32,171 nt of DNA from assembly GCA_000993595.1 (NCBI GenBank), contig LBWJ01000007.1, positions 1 to 32,171 on the forward strand, written 5' to 3'. Positions within the stretch are counted from its first letter, which is position 1. The number at the start of each line of letters is the position of its first letter. Both the position numbers and the translations under genes were made by a program. The notes below the pieces were generated by a model. It saw only the letters and a list, made by a program, of their open reading frames with translations. It ran no database searches and was not told the origin of the DNA. This DNA is from Candidatus Peregrinibacteria bacterium GW2011_GWC2_39_14 (GTDB lineage Bacteria; Patescibacteriota; Gracilibacteria; UBA1369; UBA12463). Below are positions 1 through 9,900 of the stretch, one piece after another.

Positions 1-1
1 T

Positions 2-583
2 GAAGATTATGGAATTGGATTTAATACTGTATTGAAAGAGAATTTTGAGAAATTGGGAGGAAAAGTTGTTGCATCTGAAGGTGTTGAAAGAACTGCAACT
101 GATGCAAGAACTCAAATTACAAAAATTAAGGCCGCGAATCCTGATGCCGTTTATTTTATTCACAATGGACCAAGTGTTGCTGCAGGTATTTTAAGACAAA
201 TGAGTGAACTTGGACTTAAAGCTTTCATTGTTGGATCTGAAGGGCTTCGAGGTGATGCGATTTTGAAAGGAGCCGGTGTCTCAGCTGAGGGTTTGTATGT
301 TACGTCTGTTACTTCCGGAACAAGTGATTTTATGACACAATTCAAAGCTACTTATAACAATGTTGAAGCGGGTCCATTTGCCGCTCAAGGATATGATGCA
401 TTTAAAGCGATTGCTTTAACTATCAAAGATGGTGCAAAGACCGGTGAAGAAATCAAAGAAGCTCTCTATAAAGTTGAATTTGACGGTGGCACAGGCCATG
501 TCAAATTTGATGCAAATGGAGATGTGCCGGGAACGTACGATGTCTTTGTTGTTAAAAATGGCAAATTTGAATTGGTAAAATAA
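2..583 (+). CDS. livK: Branched-chain amino acid ABC transporter substrate-binding protein, C-terminal part (5' truncated by window edge)
   Basis: This is the C-terminal half of a periplasmic-binding-protein-like receptor (Peripla_BP_6/LivK type) that would deliver branched-chain amino acids or related ligands to the LivHMGF permease. The frame is open from base 2, so an in-frame TTG at 32 is not a real start. The visible part holds the second lobe: the segment before DAVYF, the hinge region around GSEG, and the C-terminal AAQGYDAF motif with its Ala-rich helix, which are typical of this fold. The signal peptide and first lobe lie upstream of the window. The stop overlaps the livH start by one base (TAATG), which indicates translational coupling. 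The identification rests on fold-type motifs plus four adjacent liv genes. Actual ligand specificity cannot be read from sequence, since relatives bind amides, urea or aromatic acids. Confidence 0.88.
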   Translation, partial: EDYGIGFNTVLKENFEKLGGKVVASEGVERTATDARTQITKIKAANPDAVYFIHNGPSVAAGILRQMSELGLKAFIVGSEGLRGDAILKGAGVSAEGLYVTSVTSGTSDFMTQFKATYNNVEAGPFAAQGYDAFKAIALTIKDGAKTGEEIKEALYKVEFDGGTGHVKFDANGDVPGTYDVFVVKNGKFELVK

Positions 584-1405
584 TGAATATAGTCCCGCAA
601 CTCATCTTGAATAGTATTATCGCAGGTTCGATAATAGCTTTCCTGGCTGTAAGTTTTAATTTAATTTATGGTGCCACGAGATTCTTTAATATGGCTCATG
701 GCACCGTTGCTATTTTTGGCGGATATATAGCGTTTTTCTTTTTCAAAACGCTTGGCTGGAATATGTATTTATCCGCTATCCTTGGAATTCTTGCCGCAGG
801 ACTTCTTGGTTATATTTTTGACCGAATTATTTATTTGCCACTTCGAAAAAGAAAGGCTTCCGGAATGATTATGCTTGTTGCTTCAATCGGCGTTTTTACG
901 GCTTTACAGTCGCTTATACAGATTTTCTTTACGAGTGAATTTCAAACGCTATCCGATATTTCAGTCCACGATAGGCTTTATACAATAGGCTTTTATTGTC
1001 GCGATTTGTCTTATTATCTTTTTGAAATATACGATTTTTGGCAAGGCGGTTAAGGCGATTAGTGACGATGAGGAGGTCGCGAAAATTGTCGGTATAAATA
1101 CTAATAAAATTATAGGACTTTTGTTTTTTATTGGATCAGGAATTGCCGCAATAGGCGGGATTGCAGTTGGTTTTGATACCGGTCTTAATCCTACAATGGG
1201 TATGAAATTACTTTTGCACGGTATTTCAGCTGCGATTATTGGTGGAGTTGGTAGTGTTTATGGAGCTTTTATTGGTGCGTTTGTTTTGACATTTGTTGCT
1301 AATTTTTCGATATTTTGGATACCCGGAGAATGGCAAGAGGCTGTAGCTTTTGTGCTACTTATAATATTTCTTATTTTTAGGCCTCGCGGAATAATTAAAA
1401 GATAA
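583..1405 (+). pseudogene. livH: Branched-chain amino acid ABC permease LivH, disrupted by an internal frameshift
   Basis: LivH is one of two membrane permeases of the Liv importer. The first 1-frame segment (583 to about 990) carries the LivH N-terminus with the FNMAHGTVAIFGGY motif and several membrane helices. The second segment, in the next frame (about 992-1405), carries the hallmark FGKAVKAISDDEEVA loop, the GGVGSVYGA motif and the C-terminal RPRGI tail. The two cannot be read as one protein: the first frame runs on to a stop at 1053, and the second frame has a TAG at 986. Skipping one T in the run at 991-994 joins them into about 273 residues, still clearly shorter than the usual 290-308. 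A small deletion in the helix before the conserved loop is therefore also possible. A near-direct repeat, ATAGGCTTTA at 971 and ATAGGCTTTTA at 985, sits at the break. It could be a true mutation or an assembly error. Confidence 0.8.
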
Positions 1406-1407
1406 TT

Positions 1408-2298
1408 ATGAATTATACAGTTTATTATATTGTGCACTTGCTAACCATGTTTTCCATTTATGCAATTCTTGGGGTTAGTTTGAATTTGGTTGTTGGATAT
1501 ACGGGACTCGTTTCTGTTACGCAGGCGGCTTTTTATGGAATTGGCGCTTATGCTACCGCTTTAATTGCAAAGACTGCGGGATTTGGATTTTTTTCGTCGA
1601 TGTTGATTGGTGCTATTGTTGCCGGTTTGATTGGGCTTTTGATTGGACTTGTTTTGTCGAAATTTAGAGACGATTATTACGTGATAGTTACTGTTGGATT
1701 TAATATTATTGCTTATGGGATTTTCATGAATTGGCATAGCTTAACGCGTGGTCCGCTTGGAATTGTGGCGGTTCCTCGTCCAAAGATTGATTTGTTTGGA
1801 CTTCACTTGGATTTTAATAATAATTTATTGTTCTTGGCGCTGGTTTTAGTTTTTCTTGCTTTGATTTATTTTCTTGCGCGATTTATTGCCAAATCTTCTT
1901 TTGGAAGAGTTTTGAAGGCTATTCGCGAAGATGAAAAAGCAATTCAGGTTTTTGGATATAATGCGTTTTATTTTAAGCTCGCTATCTTCGTTATAAGTGC
2001 AGGGATGGCGGCCGTTGCGGGTTCTTTTTTTGCTTCGTACTTGAGGTTTACAAGCCCAAATACGTTTGTTTTGATGGAATCGATTTTGATTCTTTCTATG
2101 ATAATTCTTGGAGGACTTGCTAATTTGAAGGGGTCGCTTTTGGGTGCGTTTATTTTGGTTCTTTTGCCTGAATTAATGAGATTTGTTGGGTTTCCGAATG
2201 AAATTGCGGCTGAGATGAGGCAAATTGTTTATGGGGTCATTCTTGTGCTTTTGATGATATTTAGACCAAGTGGAATAATGGGAGAATATAAACTATGA
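1408..2298 (+). CDS. livM: Branched-chain amino acid ABC transporter permease LivM
   Basis: This is the second membrane permease of the Liv importer, 296 residues, close to the usual size without the N-terminal extension found in proteobacterial LivM. The sequence is almost entirely hydrophobic with about eight to ten membrane helices. The family signatures are present: LNLVVGYTGLVSVTQAAFYGIG near the N-terminus, the SSFGRVLKAIREDE cytoplasmic loop that contacts the ATPases, GGLANLKGSLLGAF, and a C-terminal RPSGIMG. The start ATG lies two bases after the livH stop. Its stop overlaps the livG start as ATGA. The gene looks intact although its partner livH is disrupted. Confidence 0.93.
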   Translation: MNYTVYYIVHLLTMFSIYAILGVSLNLVVGYTGLVSVTQAAFYGIGAYATALIAKTAGFGFFSSMLIGAIVAGLIGLLIGLVLSKFRDDYYVIVTVGFNIIAYGIFMNWHSLTRGPLGIVAVPRPKIDLFGLHLDFNNNLLFLALVLVFLALIYFLARFIAKSSFGRVLKAIREDEKAIQVFGYNAFYFKLAIFVISAGMAAVAGSFFASYLRFTSPNTFVLMESILILSMIILGGLANLKGSLLGAFILVLLPELMRFVGFPNEIAAEMRQIVYGVILVLLMIFRPSGIMGEYKL

Positions 2299-3029
2299 AT
2301 ATAATTGAGGTAAAAAATTTAGTGAAGAATTTTGGTGGCGTTTATGCGGTGAACGATTTGTCGCTTAAAATTCCAAGAGGAAAAGTCGTGGGTATTATTG
2401 GACCGAATGGATCCGGGAAGTCCACATTTGTGAATTTATTATCCGGGATGGTTGAGATAAATAGTGGGATGGTTATTTTTGATGATGCGGAAAAATTAAA
2501 GAAAATAAAACCTTATGAAATTCAAGATTTGTCTATTACAAGGACTTTTCAGGAGGTTCGACTTTTTGAACAAATGACAGTTATTGATAATTTACTTGTT
2601 GTTTTGACAAGTCGAAGTGTTTTTGGATCGTTTTTTGAAGTTCATAAAAAATATCACTTGGAAGAGGCTGAAAAAATGCTTCAGCGAGTTGGGCTTGAAG
2701 CTAAGAAAAATCAACTCGCGAAAAATTTATCTTACGGGCAAAGAAAGTTGCTGGAGATTGCTCGTGCGCTTCTTATGAAAACTGAAATTTATCTTTTTGA
2801 TGAGCCATTTGCAGGGCTTTTTTATGCGATGATTAAAACTGTTTCCGGGATTATTAAGGACCTACGAAAAGAAGGAAAAACTGTGATTTTGATTGAGCAT
2901 AATATGGATTTGATTAGAGAACTTTCCGATTATGTTTTTGTTATGGACGAGGGAAGTTTGCTTGCGGAAGGGGAGCCAAATAGCGTTTTAAAAAAGAAAT
3001 CTGTAATTGAAGCTTATCTTGGAAAATAA
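2295..3029 (+). CDS. livG: Branched-chain amino acid ABC transporter ATP-binding protein LivG
   Basis: This is a cytoplasmic ATPase subunit that pairs with LivF to power the Liv importer. The 244 residues contain Walker A (GPNGSGKST), a Q-loop in the segment TRTFQEVRLFEQM, the LivG-type signature LSYGQRKLLEIARAL, Walker B (IYLFDEPFAGL) and the switch His in ILIEHNMDLI. The FQEVRLF stretch and the YGQRKLLEI signature separate LivG from LivF. The start overlaps the livM stop by four bases. GGGAG about ten bases upstream is one of the few Shine-Dalgarno-like sequences in the window. After Walker B the usual FPEMI/NPxE-type segment reads FYAMI, a minor variation. Confidence 0.94.
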   Translation: MNIIEVKNLVKNFGGVYAVNDLSLKIPRGKVVGIIGPNGSGKSTFVNLLSGMVEINSGMVIFDDAEKLKKIKPYEIQDLSITRTFQEVRLFEQMTVIDNLLVVLTSRSVFGSFFEVHKKYHLEEAEKMLQRVGLEAKKNQLAKNLSYGQRKLLEIARALLMKTEIYLFDEPFAGLFYAMIKTVSGIIKDLRKEGKTVILIEHNMDLIRELSDYVFVMDEGSLLAEGEPNSVLKKKSVIEAYLGK

Positions 3030-3035
3030 AAAACT

Positions 3036-3758
3036 ATGAAAGAAATTTTACTACAATTAAAGGACGTGCACGTGCATTTTGGCGGAGTTAAGGCCTTGGA
3101 TGGCGTTAATGTTGATATAAATGCCGGTGAAGTTACGGCCTTGATGGGGCCAAATGGCGCAGGAAAATCAACGATTTTAAAAGCTGTTTTTGGATTGGCG
3201 CCTGTTACTTCGGGGTCGATTTTGTGGCATAATGATGCGTTTAAACCAATTCCATATGAGGTTGTTTATAAAGGAATTTCTTTTGTTCCGCAGGGTAGAA
3301 GGGTTTTTGCACGATTAACGGTTGAAGAAAATCTTGAAATTGGTGGGTTTACGGTTGCAAATAAAAATGAATTGAAAGAGCGGATAGAACGGATGATGGA
3401 GCTTTTTCCGGTTTTGAAGCATAAAAGGCGTGAACCTTCGGGAAGCCTTTCCGGCGGACAGCAACAAATGCTTGCGATTGCGCGCGGGCTTATGACTGAT
3501 CCAAAGGTTTTGCTTTTGGATGAGCCATCTTTGGGACTTGCGCCAAAAATTGTGAAAGAGGTTTTTGAGAAAATTAAAGAAATTAATTTAAAGCAAAAAA
3601 CTGCGATCGTTGTCGTGGAGCATAATATTAAATCGCTTTTGTCGGTTGCGGATCGCGTTTACGTTTTGGATAAGGGGAAAGTTGTTCTTCACGGAAATTC
3701 GAATGATATAGAAAAGAGTGATATTATGAAGAGGGTGTTTTTAGGCGAATTAGAGTGA
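3036..3758 (+). CDS. livF: Branched-chain amino acid ABC transporter ATP-binding protein LivF
   Basis: This is the second ATPase subunit of the Liv importer, 240 residues, a typical LivF length. Walker A (GPNGAGKST), the Q-loop in the FVPQGRRVFARL segment (the PQGR-x-FxxLTV stretch is characteristic of LivF), the signature LSGGQQQMLAIARGL, Walker B (VLLLDEPSLGLAPK) and the H-loop VVEHN are all present and intact. It starts six bases after livG and ends the transporter block. A GTG overlapping its stop is the alternative start of pyrB, so transporter and pyrimidine genes may share a transcript. Confidence 0.94.
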   Translation: MKEILLQLKDVHVHFGGVKALDGVNVDINAGEVTALMGPNGAGKSTILKAVFGLAPVTSGSILWHNDAFKPIPYEVVYKGISFVPQGRRVFARLTVEENLEIGGFTVANKNELKERIERMMELFPVLKHKRREPSGSLSGGQQQMLAIARGLMTDPKVLLLDEPSLGLAPKIVKEVFEKIKEINLKQKTAIVVVEHNIKSLLSVADRVYVLDKGKVVLHGNSNDIEKSDIMKRVFLGELE

Positions 3759-3784
3759 AAATTCAAAAGTTAAAACTAAAAAAT

Positions 3785-4711
3785 ATGGATTTTAAAAACG
3801 CGGATATTTTATCAACAGAACAATTTGATCGGGCGAGTTTGGAGCATTTGTTTGAGGTTGCTTTGAAAATGGAGCCTTTTGCGAAAAAGGAAAAGAAAGG
3901 GGATTTGATGAATGGGAAGATTTTGGCATCGCTTTTTTATGAACCTTCAACAAGGACGAGATTTTCTTTTGAGACAGCCATGAAAAGGCTTGGTGGAGAG
4001 ACGATTTCTGCGACTGAAATTGCGAGTTCGTCGATTTTTAAAGGTGAAACTTTGGCGGATACGGCAAAAGTTGTGGAAAAATTTGCGGATGTTATTGCGA
4101 TTCGTCATCCGGAAAGTGGTTCTGCACAAGTTTTTGCGGATAATGCGAGCATTCCGGTTTTGAATGCGGGAGATGGACCAAATCAGCATCCAAGCCAGTC
4201 ATTGCTTGATATGTATACGATAAAAAAAGAGTGCGGAAAAATTGATGGGCTTACGATTGCGATGGTTGGAGATTTGAAATATGGGCGCACGGTTCATTCG
4301 TTGAGTTTATTGCTGCGGCATTATGATGTGAAAATTGTTTTGGTTTCGCCGGATGAACTTAAAATGCCAAAAGAATATCTGGAAAAATTTGATGAAAAAG
4401 GGCTTGCTTATGAGGAAATTTTGGATTTGGGGGAGGCCGCGAAAAAGTCAGATGTTATTTATATGACGCGTGTGCAAAAAGAGAGATTTACGGATTTGAA
4501 TGAATATGAAAAGTTGAAAAATGCGTTTGTGATGAGTCGCGGTTTGATTGAAGAAGCGAATAAAAAGGCGATTATTATGCATCCGTTGCCAAGAATTGGC
4601 GAGATTTCGCTTGATATGGATGATTTTGCAGGATCAGCATATTTTAGGCAGGTTGAAAATGGGGTGGCGGTTAGGATGGCGATGATAAGTTTGGTTTTGG
4701 GAAAGGCCTAG
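3785..4711 (+). CDS. pyrB: Aspartate carbamoyltransferase catalytic chain
   Basis: Condenses carbamoyl phosphate with aspartate to give carbamoyl-aspartate, the first committed step of pyrimidine synthesis. From the ATG at 3785 it is 308 residues, the normal length. A GTG at 3755 overlapping the livF stop would add ten residues. The ATG was chosen because the family begins close to this point, but neither start has a clear Shine-Dalgarno sequence. The carbamoyl-phosphate loop STRTR is at residues 55-59, the lid-loop lysine lies in SSSIFKGET, HPSQ is at 135-138 (usually HPTQ), and the C-terminal HPLPR motif and YFRQVENGVAVRMA helix are present. No regulatory chain (pyrI) is nearby, so an unregulated trimer is likely. 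It heads a pyrB-pyrC-pyrD block. Confidence 0.95.
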   Translation: MDFKNADILSTEQFDRASLEHLFEVALKMEPFAKKEKKGDLMNGKILASLFYEPSTRTRFSFETAMKRLGGETISATEIASSSIFKGETLADTAKVVEKFADVIAIRHPESGSAQVFADNASIPVLNAGDGPNQHPSQSLLDMYTIKKECGKIDGLTIAMVGDLKYGRTVHSLSLLLRHYDVKIVLVSPDELKMPKEYLEKFDEKGLAYEEILDLGEAAKKSDVIYMTRVQKERFTDLNEYEKLKNAFVMSRGLIEEANKKAIIMHPLPRIGEISLDMDDFAGSAYFRQVENGVAVRMAMISLVLGKA

Positions 4712-4719
4712 GCTATACT
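4691..4719 (+). promoter_or_regulatory. Candidate promoter for pyrC, inside the 3' end of pyrB
   Basis: TTGGTT at 4691-4696 and TATACT at 4714-4719 are separated by 17 bases. The predicted start point falls at about 4726, next to the pyrC ATG at 4727, so the transcript would be leaderless or nearly so. The match is fair, but it overlaps coding sequence and may be chance. Confidence 0.35.
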
Positions 4720-4726
4720 TTAGCCG

Positions 4727-5962
4727 ATGTATGATTTGATCTTAAAAAATGGTAAAGTTGTTTTTCCGGACGGCGTGAAAGTCGTGGATGTTTGCGTTAA
4801 GGACGGGAAAATCGAGAAGATTATGCCGAGCGTAAAAGATTTAACAAAAGACGTTATTGATTGCTCGGGATTTTATGTTTTGCCCGGAATTATTGATGCG
4901 CATGTGCATATGCGAACGCCGGGATTAACGATGAAGGAAGACTTTGGTACCGGTTCGCGTGCTTGTGCGGCAGGAGGAGTTACAACTTTTATCGATATGC
5001 CAAATACGCGTCCGCCGACTTTAAATAATGATGATTTGGATGAAAAGAGGGGATTTGCGAGTGATGATTCGATCGTGAATTTTGGCTTTTATATCGGTGC
5101 AAATGGGAAAAATTTTAATGATATAAAACGCGTTAAAAATATTGCGGGTGTGAAAATTTATTTTGGCGCTCACTATAAAGATATTTCAATTGAAGATGCA
5201 GAAGCTTTGGAAGAACTTTTTAAATGGGGGAAAATGCCAATTATCATTCATGCGGAAAGTGAAAAAGGTTCATATGAAGCCGTAAAACAAGTTTTGCATA
5301 TTGCAAAAAAATATGACGCTCGTGTTCATATTGCGCATGTTTCAACAGGTTCTGAAATTGAAGAAATTGAAAAATTTAAAAGTGAAAAAGTGACGTGTGA
5401 AACCGCACCACATTATTTATTTTTAAATAAAAATGCTTTTCAAGATCTTGGAAATTTTGCAAAAGTTAATCCTTCTTTGCAAGCCCATGAGGATCAGGAA
5501 GCGCTTTTTGGAGCCATTGATGATGGTGTGATCGATATGATTGCGACGGATCATGCGCCACATTTAAAAGAAGAAAAAGAAAAATCATTCGAAGAAGCGC
5601 CGGTTGGAGTGCCGGGAGTTGAAACTTCACTTCCGCTTATGCTTGATATGGTTAATAAAGGAAGAATTGATATTGTGAAGCTTGTGAAATTGATGTGCGA
5701 AAATCCTGCGCGAATTTTTGGTATAAAAAATAAAGGAAAAATTGTGGAGGGTTTTGATGCGGATTTGGTGATTGTTGATATGGATGAAAAACGTGTGATT
5801 AGGAATGAGAATTTGTTTACCAAATGCGGTTGGTCGCCGTTTAATGAATGGGAATTACAAGGTGTTCCAAAGATTACAATTGTTAATGGAGTTAAGGTTT
5901 TTGAAAACGGAAAAATAATTGCTGGAGATTTCCGAGGTGGTGAGGTAAAGTTTTTGCAGTAA
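4727..5962 (+). CDS. pyrC: Dihydroorotase (class I, zinc-dependent)
   Basis: Cyclises carbamoyl-aspartate to dihydroorotate, the second step after PyrB. The 411 residues form an amidohydrolase barrel. Visible metal and substrate residues are His59 and His61 in DAHVHMRTPG, the MPNTRP motif at 91-96, a lysine in GVKIYFG (residue 143, the likely carboxylated bridge), His175 in IIIHAES, His204 in HIAHVST, and Asp275 in ATDHAPH. The length and the DxHVHxRxPG form match class I enzymes rather than the shorter E. coli type. The ATG lies 15 bases after the pyrB stop without a Shine-Dalgarno sequence. A possible promoter overlaps the pyrB end. Confidence 0.95.
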   Translation: MYDLILKNGKVVFPDGVKVVDVCVKDGKIEKIMPSVKDLTKDVIDCSGFYVLPGIIDAHVHMRTPGLTMKEDFGTGSRACAAGGVTTFIDMPNTRPPTLNNDDLDEKRGFASDDSIVNFGFYIGANGKNFNDIKRVKNIAGVKIYFGAHYKDISIEDAEALEELFKWGKMPIIIHAESEKGSYEAVKQVLHIAKKYDARVHIAHVSTGSEIEEIEKFKSEKVTCETAPHYLFLNKNAFQDLGNFAKVNPSLQAHEDQEALFGAIDDGVIDMIATDHAPHLKEEKEKSFEEAPVGVPGVETSLPLMLDMVNKGRIDIVKLVKLMCENPARIFGIKNKGKIVEGFDADLVIVDMDEKRVIRNENLFTKCGWSPFNEWELQGVPKITIVNGVKVFENGKIIAGDFRGGEVKFLQ

Positions 5963-5981
5963 ATTTCAATAATTAATACAT

Positions 5982-6908
5982 ATGTTAAAAATAAAATTTC
6001 TTGGAGTTGAGTTTGAAAATCCAACGGTTTTGGCTTCCGGAATTTATCCGACAGCTGTGAATGCTTTATTGCAAGCCGTTAATAATGGCGCTGGAGGAGT
6101 TACAACAAAATCGATTTGGTTGACTGAGCATAAAGGGCATCCTGCTCCAACGCTTATTACGAATGCGAATTTTACGATTAATGCGGTTGGACTTTCTGAT
6201 CACGGGGTTGATGTTAGTGGAAAGGAAATCGTTATGTATAAAGAAAAAATTGCGGCTGACTCAAAGAAGGCGCCGATTCTTGTGAGCATTGTTGCCGGAA
6301 CAAAGGCTGATTTTGGTCTTATTGCTGAGAAAATTTCTGCATATAATCCGGATATTATTGAGGTGAATATTTCTTGTCCAAATGTTGAATCTGAATTTGG
6401 AAAACCTTTTTCGTGCGATAAAATGGATGCGGCTGAAGTTACGAAAAACGTGAAAGCGAGAACGAAATTGCCGGTTATCATTAAGCTTTCTCCAAACGTT
6501 TTAAGTATTTCTGAAATTGCAAAATCTGTTGCGGATGCCGGTGCTGATGGATTTTGCGCTATAAATACGCTTGGGCCTGGTATGATTATTGATCTTGAAA
6601 AAAGAACTCCATTTTTATCGAATAAAGTTGGCGGAGTTTCCGGTCCCGGGATAAAGCCGATTGCGGTGCGATGTGTTTATGATATTTATAAAGCGACAAA
6701 GCTTCCAATTTTGGGCATGGGCGGGATCATTTCCGGTAAAGATGCGATTGAAATTATGATGGCCGGAGCCGGCTTGATTGGGCTTGGTGCTGCGATTTAT
6801 ATGCGTGGACCGACGGCTTTCAAGTTAGTTGCGGATGAGATAGCCGAATGGATGACTGCGCATGGTATAAAAGATTTGAATGAGATTATCGGAGTTGCGC
6901 AAGTTTAA
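5982..6908 (+). CDS. pyrD: Dihydroorotate dehydrogenase, class 1 (1B-like catalytic subunit)
   Basis: Oxidises dihydroorotate to orotate with FMN. The 308 residues show the class 1 pattern: ASGIYP near the N-terminus, a lysine in TTKSI at residue 43, NISCPNV with the catalytic Cys at 132 (class 2 membrane enzymes have Ser), KLSPNV, INTLGPGM and the FMN-phosphate segment LGMGGIISG. The stretch from GPGMIIDLE to VGGVSGPGIKPIAVRCVYDI is close to archaeal and 1B enzymes. Class 1B normally needs the PyrK iron-sulfur/FAD subunit, which is not in the window, so the electron acceptor is unknown. The gene starts 19 bases after pyrC. It closes the first pyrimidine block. Confidence 0.93.
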   Translation: MLKIKFLGVEFENPTVLASGIYPTAVNALLQAVNNGAGGVTTKSIWLTEHKGHPAPTLITNANFTINAVGLSDHGVDVSGKEIVMYKEKIAADSKKAPILVSIVAGTKADFGLIAEKISAYNPDIIEVNISCPNVESEFGKPFSCDKMDAAEVTKNVKARTKLPVIIKLSPNVLSISEIAKSVADAGADGFCAINTLGPGMIIDLEKRTPFLSNKVGGVSGPGIKPIAVRCVYDIYKATKLPILGMGGIISGKDAIEIMMAGAGLIGLGAAIYMRGPTAFKLVADEIAEWMTAHGIKDLNEIIGVAQV

Positions 6909-6922
6909 AATCATTTTTTGGA

Positions 6923-6952
6923 TTGAATTTAGGACGGGAAGGTGGCTATAAT
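6923..6952 (+). promoter_or_regulatory. Promoter for the 1223-aa STAND ATPase gene
   Basis: TTGAAT at 6923-6928 and a perfect TATAAT at 6947-6952 are separated by 18 bases. They lie in the 70-base gap between pyrD and the large ATPase gene. The predicted start is near 6959, giving a leader of about 20 bases with no Shine-Dalgarno sequence. This suggests the gene is transcribed independently of the pyrimidine block. Confidence 0.62.
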
Positions 6953-6978
6953 TACCCCCTATATTTAAATTTTGTAAT

Positions 6979-9900
6979 ATGGCGGATGATAAAGTTTCAA
7001 AAGGTCCTGGAGATGGAGGCGATGGTGGAAATGAAGGCGTGGGTGATGGCAAAAAAAAACTTAGCGTGCCTTTAGAATTAGAAGATGAATTGGGGCGGCT
7101 TACGGGAGCGGTTGGTGAACAGGCTAATGTTACCGCAACTCCAACTATTTTAAGAGACTCTTTGCCTTCTTTGCCTGAAGAAAGAGAGGTTGGCAAAACC
7201 GGATTGGTTAGATGCGCTGTTTTGATTATGAAGTTAATCGATCAATCTGCTGATGAAAAAATTAAGGAGCGAGCTGAAGATGAAGGTGGGGTTTTTGAAA
7301 GATCCGGGAGCTCAATAAGAGTTATTTTTCGAGGAGAAAGGGTTGAAGCCGGTGCTGTTTTGGTTGCAGCATCTATTCGAAAATTAGGCATTTCCGAGAT
7401 TGATAATGCTGCTGTCGTTTTGGCGAATGGTAATTTTAAAACTAAAAAGGGTAGAATTTTTTGGGATACAGAAGGTGGTAACGTTAAACATGCAATAGAC
7501 GCTATTTCAGATGCGTCTTCGACTGGATTGCATATGTACGTAACAGATAAAGGTTTTCTTGACATGCTTGGTGATCCAAGAAATGCTGATAGGGTTGGAG
7601 TTGAGTCTTTTTCTATGGGTGAAACCGGAGTTTTTGGTATAAAAAGTATAGAAAAGCGTTATGGAAGACTTCTCGTTGGTGGGCCAAAAGGAATCTATGG
7701 AAGAGAAGGGGAAATGGGGCAGATGGAAGAGTTATTATCTGGAGATAAGATAGCTCAGGGTACGGCAAAATTGACTCTTACGGCTAGAGCCGGTGTTGGT
7801 AAAACGAAATTTATTAAACATGCTCTTGAAAAACTTTCTTCGTGTCATAAAAATTCTTCAACTCTTTATGTCGCGGCTTCTGAGCCAAAAAAAGCTAAAG
7901 CATTTTCGTTTTTGACAGGATTTGGCGGATTTATTCCGCGATTGTTGGAAGTTGCAAAAAGCAAAGTTCTTGATGCTGATAAAATGCCTGTATATCAAGA
8001 GTTGGCTGGTCTTGCATCTGGCACGAGTGAGTTATTGCAAGACGTTTCTGTCCTTCAGCATAAGATCAAAATTTTAATGGGGAAAATTGCTGAAGTATTT
8101 CCTCTTTTCATTGCTTTTGATGATCAGCAATGGGTTGATGACGCGTCTGCCGCTGTGCTTAGAGGTATTTTTAAAGATCCTATTGCTAATGTTGCTGTTA
8201 TTGGTGCAACGAGAATCCAAGAAGGTGAGAATCCTCCAAAAGCTTTGCAGGAAGTTTTTGCCGGATCTAAGAATATTGAACTTAATAACTTAAATTTGAT
8301 TGATGCTTCTCATAGGCCTACAGGTACATTGCGAGGACTTGTTAGGGATATGCTTGAAATTAAAGATGAAGGAGAGGATTTCCCGATTTCTTTTTATACA
8401 TTCCTTGCTGAAAAATCAAAAGGTCATGCTTTGAAATTAGTTGAAGGTATTAATTTATTAATTAAAGGAGGATTTTTGCAAAAAGGTTCTGTTCTGTGCA
8501 AAAGAGGCTATAAAAACGTTGAAATCCCTGAAACCGAAGAAGCTCTTCTTGAATCACGTATTTCCAAATTACCAAGAGATCAAATTTTTATGTTGTTAAA
8601 TTTGTGTATGCTCGGGCCTTCTTCCACAAAATTATTATCTGCAATATTTACTAATTCCGTTCAAAGAAAAGCTATTTTGGGGCTTGAGAGCAATGGGATC
8701 ATACAAAGAGAAAAGGGTTATGGGTTTGATCTTATGTATCCAACTATAAGAGAAGTGATGTTTAAAGTTTATGGCGAAGATGTTGAGCCTTGTGCTAGAA
8801 GTTTGATTGAACCTTTTAAAAGAATAATGGCCGAAGGTTCATTCCTTGCCGAGTGCACTTCTTATAAGTTGTATGAATTAGCGCAATTGGCAAACGATTT
8901 GCCTACACAGATGGAGCGTTCGATGTCTGCGGGGAAAGAGGCTTTAAGTAGATATGATAATGAAAAAGCCATTGAGATTTTTGAATTTGCACGTGGTCAA
9001 AGACACGGGCTTCCTGATGATGGCTCAAACTTTGGTATTTATACCGGACTTGCAAAGGGGAATTCTCAAATGGGTGACTATTCTGCAGCAACTGCTCATC
9101 TAGAGAGCGCTTTGGGGTATCTTAATCCTGATGATGTAGATATGGTTTTTGAATTTCATACTGCTTCAAGAGATGCTTTTTATTCTGCGCAAGATATTAA
9201 AGGACTTGAAGAGGCCTGTGAAAGATCCTCTAGAATAGTGGATTCGAAAGAGAAAAAAGTTAGTGCACAAATATACGATACGGAACGTTTTAAAGTGGAC
9301 TTTGATATTGCCAGATGCTTTTATTTGAAAGCTGCATCAAAAGACTCTGAATTTGTTCCTTTCAGTATGGTGAGAATAAAACTTGAAGATTTGCAAAAAA
9401 GAATAGGGCTCCATTCTTATATAGATCCTGATGGGCGTTTTAGTAGAGAAATTAAGAGATTTATTGGTTTGACTCATTATCTTGAGCACGGGCGTGTTGA
9501 TTCGGATGCGGCAGTTGTTGGTAACGTTAAAGTGATAAATGATAGTTATTGTAATGCGATTGTTTATTTGGAGCAGTTTTTAGCGGAGTGGAGAGAGAGC
9601 CCATCCGGTACAAATCCAAAAGCTGTTATATCTGCTTTGAGATGCTGTGGTTATGCAAAGGCTATGCTTGGAGATGTCGGTTATAGTGTTTTATTTGATG
9701 AAGCCGCTACTCTTGCTATAAAATACGGTGATTATTCAGCGGCTGCTGATGCATTGAATATATTTGGTGGCGCTGAGGTAGATCTTTATAGAAGAGAGGG
9801 AGGGGAGGATGTTAATTTGTTGCATTCTGCCTTGCAGCATTTTAAAGAGGCCGAAAGAGAAATGTCTTTACTCAATACGAGGCCTTCATGGACAGTTAGA

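Noticed and set aside
1022..1405. C-terminal half of livH as a separate gene starting at TTG
   Set aside because: The sequence is plainly the second half of one LivH. The TTG lies in a membrane helix and has no initiation signal.
5551..6024. 157-codon open frame on the minus strand
   Set aside because: Antisense to the end of pyrC and the start of pyrD, which have clear catalytic motifs.
6825..7196. 123-codon minus-strand open frame with Ser/Pro-rich sequence
   Set aside because: It is the shadow of the Gly/Asp-rich N-terminus of the large ATPase gene and covers that gene's promoter.
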